NCBI GenBank assembly: GCA_035260485.1
Contig: DATFVC010000038.1
Coordinates: forward strand, 1-64,000
DNA length: 64,000 nucleotides
Source: VRUE01 sp035260485
GTDB lineage: Bacteria; Actinomycetota; Thermoleophilia; Solirubrobacterales; 70-9
Reading direction: 5' to 3'
In this document: piece after piece, positions 61,676 through 64,000 of the stretch
How positions within the stretch are numbered: the stretch's first letter is position 1
How the letters are laid out: each line of letters opens with the position of its first letter
Position numbers and translations under genes: made by a program
Notes under the pieces: model-generated
Seen by the model: the letters and a program-made list of their open reading frames with translations, nothing else
Told to the model about the DNA's origin: nothing
Databases searched by the model: none

Positions 61676-62497
61676 CTACTCCGCCAGGGCCTCTAGCAGT
61701 GCCAGCCATCCCGCCGGGCCGTCGACTCGCAGGTCGGACTCTTCGACCAGCTCGGGCGGCCCCTCGTCGGAGACCACCCCGACGCAGATCGCGGCCTCCA
61801 GCTCGCCGTCCTCGTGCAGCTCCCGCAGCCGCCGGAAGGCGTCGAGGTCGGTGCGGTCGTCGCCGCCGTAGACCGCCGCCGTAACTCCGTCGGCGGCCAG
61901 CAGTGCTGCCACTGCCGCGTCCTTGCCACCGCCGCCCGGCGGGCGCAGCTCGAGCACCTTGCGTCCCCAGCGCGGCTCCAATCCCGCCCGCCCGCCCGCT
62001 GCGGCGATCTCGTGGGCCCGCGCCTCGGCGCCACGCTCGTCACCGGCGCCACGCCAGTGCAGCGCCTGGATCGGTCCCTTGTCCTCCAACCGCAGTTCCA
62101 CCTCGGCCAGCGCCTCATCTCCGAGCTCGGAGATGAACGCGGCCGCATCCCCCTCACGGCCCCGCAGCGATGGATCGAAGCGGGGCGCCGCGTCGCCGGG
62201 CAGCAGCAGCTCGAGGCCGTGGTTGCCCGCGTAGGCGATGCCATCGACTCCGACCAGCCGCCGTGCCTCCGCGGCGCGGCGGCCGGAGACGCAGCCGACC
62301 AGGCCGTACCGTCCGCTCAACCGCGCGAGCAGCTCGGAGGCCCGTGCCGGCACCTCGGCTTGCTCGGGCCGGGGGACGATCGGGGCCAGGGTTCCATCGA
62401 CGTCGGTGAGGATCGCCGCGCGTGCGGGGTCCGCTTGCAGGCGCGCCAGCGGCCCAAGCCCCGCCTCGCGCTCCCCTCTACCGGATTCGGGAGACAC
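61676..62497 (-). CDS. otsB: Trehalose-6-phosphate phosphatase
   Basis: A 273-residue HAD phosphatase. The nucleophile is in ILTDVDGTLAPIVPRPEQAE, with CVSGRRAAEARRLVG, YAGNHGLELL, the Lys in RKVLELRPPGGGGKD and AVYGGDDRTDLDAFRRLREL. It makes trehalose from its phosphate; no otsA is in the window. I choose GTG 62497 rather than a start that would overlap the divergent transporter gene. Confidence 0.85.
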   Translation of the reverse strand: MSPESGRGEREAGLGPLARLQADPARAAILTDVDGTLAPIVPRPEQAEVPARASELLARLSGRYGLVGCVSGRRAAEARRLVGVDGIAYAGNHGLELLLPGDAAPRFDPSLRGREGDAAAFISELGDEALAEVELRLEDKGPIQALHWRGAGDERGAEARAHEIAAAGGRAGLEPRWGRKVLELRPPGGGGKDAAVAALLAADGVTAAVYGGDDRTDLDAFRRLRELHEDGELEAAICVGVVSDEGPPELVEESDLRVDGPAGWLALLEALAE

Positions 62498-62514
62498 CGG
62501 ACTAGTATCGCGCG

Positions 62515-62880
62515 ATGCCGTCCACGCACACGCTGAAGCTCGCCGCAATCGGCACGCTGGCCGGCGTCTTCAGCGGCCTCTTCGGGGTGGGCGGCGGCAC
62601 CGTGATCGTGCCGCTGCTGATCTTCTGGTTCGGCTACGGAGAGCGTCTCGCGACCGGCACCAGTCTGGGCGCAATCGTCCTGATCGGCCTGCTCGGCGCC
62701 GTCGCCCAGGGTGGGATCTACGGCAACGTCCACGTCGCCACCGGCCTGCTGCTCTCGATCCCGGCGATCGCCGGCGTCGTGATGGGCACCGCGATCCAGC
62801 AGCGGATCCCCCAGCGCGCCGTCTCCCTGCTCTTTGCCGTGCTGCTGGTCGGCGTCGCGATCGAGCTGATCGTCAAGTGA
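62515..62880 (+). CDS. Half-length TauE/SafE-family membrane protein A
   Basis: A 121-residue protein with four helices and the half-motif GVFSGLFGVGGGTVIVPLLI (about residues 17-36) and GTSLGAIVLIGLLGAVAQG. Usual TauE/SafE proteins are about 250 residues with two such halves. The next gene starts at the adjoining base and supplies the other half, so the pair probably forms one transporter. Confidence 0.78.
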   Translation: MPSTHTLKLAAIGTLAGVFSGLFGVGGGTVIVPLLIFWFGYGERLATGTSLGAIVLIGLLGAVAQGGIYGNVHVATGLLLSIPAIAGVVMGTAIQQRIPQRAVSLLFAVLLVGVAIELIVK

Positions 62881-63264
62881 GTGGGCTCGCCGATGGATGA
62901 GCTCTTTGCCGCCCTGATCGCCCTTGCCGGCGGCTTCGCCGGCGGCCTGGTCGGGGTCGGCGGCGGAGTTCTGTTCGTCCCGGCGTTGACGATCTTCCTT
63001 GGCCTCTCCCAGGTCGAGGGCGAGTCGACCTCGCTGTTGATGATCGTGATCGTCGCCCTCGTTGGCGCATTTCGCCAGAACGCCTACGGCAATCTCAACC
63101 TTCGCGACGCAGTGGTGATCGGCGTCCTCTCCCCGCTCGGCGTGCTGATCGGGGTTGTGGTCGCCAACGAGGTCTCGCAACGAGCGCTCGAACTGTCCTT
63201 CGCCGCATTGGCTCTCTACGTCGCCTACGGCCTCGTTCGCCGCGCCCTCTCGCCCCAGCCCTAA
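62881..63264 (+). CDS. Half-length TauE/SafE-family membrane protein B
   Basis: A 127-residue protein from GTG 62881 (or ATG 62893). It repeats the fold: GGFAGGLVGVGGGVLFVPAL, ESTSLLMIVIVALVGAFRQN and NLNLRDAVVIGVLSPLGVLI. It is probably the second half of a split sulphite/sulphonate-type exporter with the gene upstream. The transported ion is not known. Confidence 0.78.
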   Translation: MGSPMDELFAALIALAGGFAGGLVGVGGGVLFVPALTIFLGLSQVEGESTSLLMIVIVALVGAFRQNAYGNLNLRDAVVIGVLSPLGVLIGVVVANEVSQRALELSFAALALYVAYGLVRRALSPQP

Positions 63265-63298
63265 GGGCTTCGGTCGCCAGGGCGCTACGCTCAAAAGC

Positions 63299-64000
63299 GT
63301 GGATTCCCTTACCTGGCACGCCGACGTGCCGCAGCTGCGCTCTCCCGTCCTCGTCTGTGCCTTCCGTGGCTGGAACGATGCTGCCGGCGCCGCCTCCGCC
63401 GCCCTGGACGCGGTGGCCGACTCCTTCGACGCTGAGCCGATCGCCGAGATCGACCCTGAGGACTACTTCGACTTTCAGGCGACGCGGCCGACGATCGTGC
63501 TCTCCGAGGGTCAGACCCGCCGCATCGAGTGGCCGCAGAACGACCTGATCGCCATACGCATCCCCGGCGCCGACCGCGACCTTGTCCTCTTCGACGGCAC
63601 CGAGCCAAATCTGCGCTGGCGCACCTTCTCGGAGACGGTGGCAACCGCCGCCGACACGCTCGGTGTCGAGATGGTCGTCACCCTGGGCGCGCTTGTGGCC
63701 GAGGTCTCCCACACCCTGCCGGTGCCGATCACCGGCCTCGCCTCCGACGAGCAGCTGGTCGAGGAGCTCGACCTGCAGCGCTCCAGCTACGAGGGTCCGA
63801 CCGGGATCGTCGGCGTTGTCCACGACTGCTGCCGTCAGATCGGGATGACCTCAGCCTCGCTCTGGGCGGCGGTTCCGCACTACGTAGCGGCTGTGCCCAA
63901 TCCGAAGGCGGCGCTGGCGCTGCTGCGCCGGCTCGAGGGCCTGACCGGGATCGCCGTCGACGCCACCGAGCTCGAGGAGGAAACGGCCAGCTACGAAGAG
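63299..64000 (+). CDS. PAC2-family protein, cut by the window end
   Basis: GTG 63299 opens a frame that runs to the last base (234 codons, no stop). VLVCAFRGWNDAAGAASAAL, TLGALVAEVSHTLPVPITGL, GPTGIVGVVHDCCRQIGMTS and WAAVPHYVAAVPNPKAALAL are typical of PAC2 (proteasome assembly chaperone 2-like) proteins of actinobacteria. The ~40 C-terminal residues are missing. It may help proteasome assembly; this is inferred from the family. Confidence 0.82.
   Translation, partial: MDSLTWHADVPQLRSPVLVCAFRGWNDAAGAASAALDAVADSFDAEPIAEIDPEDYFDFQATRPTIVLSEGQTRRIEWPQNDLIAIRIPGADRDLVLFDGTEPNLRWRTFSETVATAADTLGVEMVVTLGALVAEVSHTLPVPITGLASDEQLVEELDLQRSSYEGPTGIVGVVHDCCRQIGMTSASLWAAVPHYVAAVPNPKAALALLRRLEGLTGIAVDATELEEETASYEE

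Overview
The window is high-GC DNA from an actinobacterium. The gene set suggests class Thermoleophilia, probably Solirubrobacterales: secreted NHL/Fn3-like and collagen-like proteins with Lys/Arg-rich tails, an IleRS with the PGSHH signature, a ccmABCD-hemA-hemC-cobA/hemD cluster, paired winged-helix/XRE regulators and very dense gene overlaps. This placement is inference from gene content; there is no rRNA in the window.

Region 1 (about 1-9065) is accessory and partly lower in GC. From the left it holds a frameshifted winged-helix gene facing an XRE regulator; a papain/C39-like protein with a small partner, facing a ribbon-helix-helix-like gene across a perfect 20-bp palindrome; an XRE-ImmA/IrrE pair; and, divergent from that pair, a tightly overlapped three-gene operon of ubiquitin-like protein (ending GGGRC), JAB/JAMM protease and E1/ThiF-like enzyme, with no recognisable E2. 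Next to it is an array (about 6290-9065, minus strand) of small toxin-antitoxin type cassettes (MntA/HepT nucleotidyltransferase-HEPN pairs and a small-protein/nucleotidyltransferase pair). Each cassette is bounded by a 37-39 nt copy of the 5' half of a tRNA, ending at a CTCCTAA-like anticodon loop, and followed by a shared leader with a palindrome and a leaderless-type promoter. This array and the ubiquitin-like operon are the most unusual content.

Region 2 (9298-42131) is mostly chromosomal housekeeping: secreted surface proteins; a TlpA-like/NfeD/slipin/galT run; a large SF2 helicase overlapping birA tail to tail; ccmABCD-hemA-hemC-cobA/hemD-birA for haem and cytochrome maturation; aldehyde dehydrogenases; rarA; a DUF1385/methylmalonyl-CoA epimerase/methyltransferase operon; a 949-residue secreted protein; a BtrH/DUF4872-like protein; PAP2 phosphatase and YchF; a SpoIID-like protein; fumarase.

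Region 3 (42222-48071) is a cobalamin uptake and salvage operon, btuF-btuC-btuD-cobO-cobU-cobT-cobS, behind a cobalamin riboswitch. Every internal junction overlaps by a few bases. Region 4 (48083-64000) holds a secreted lipoprotein and an M15-like protein, a benzoylformate decarboxylase plus FAD/Fe-S hydroxyacid dehydrogenase pair, an SDR, ileS, a tautomerase, trxA, a dolichol-phosphate-mannose-synthase-like glycosyltransferase, polX, a membrane protein, otsB, two half-length TauE proteins and a PAC2 protein cut by the window end.

Long palindromes run through regions 2-4. Three share a ~70-base core but have different, self-complementary arms. Three others share GACGTGCCG ends. Several sit in frame inside conserved enzymes (galT, birA, cobA/hemD, the hydroxyacid dehydrogenase). 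Four genes carry an apparent single-base deletion, so either decay or sequence error is recurrent here.
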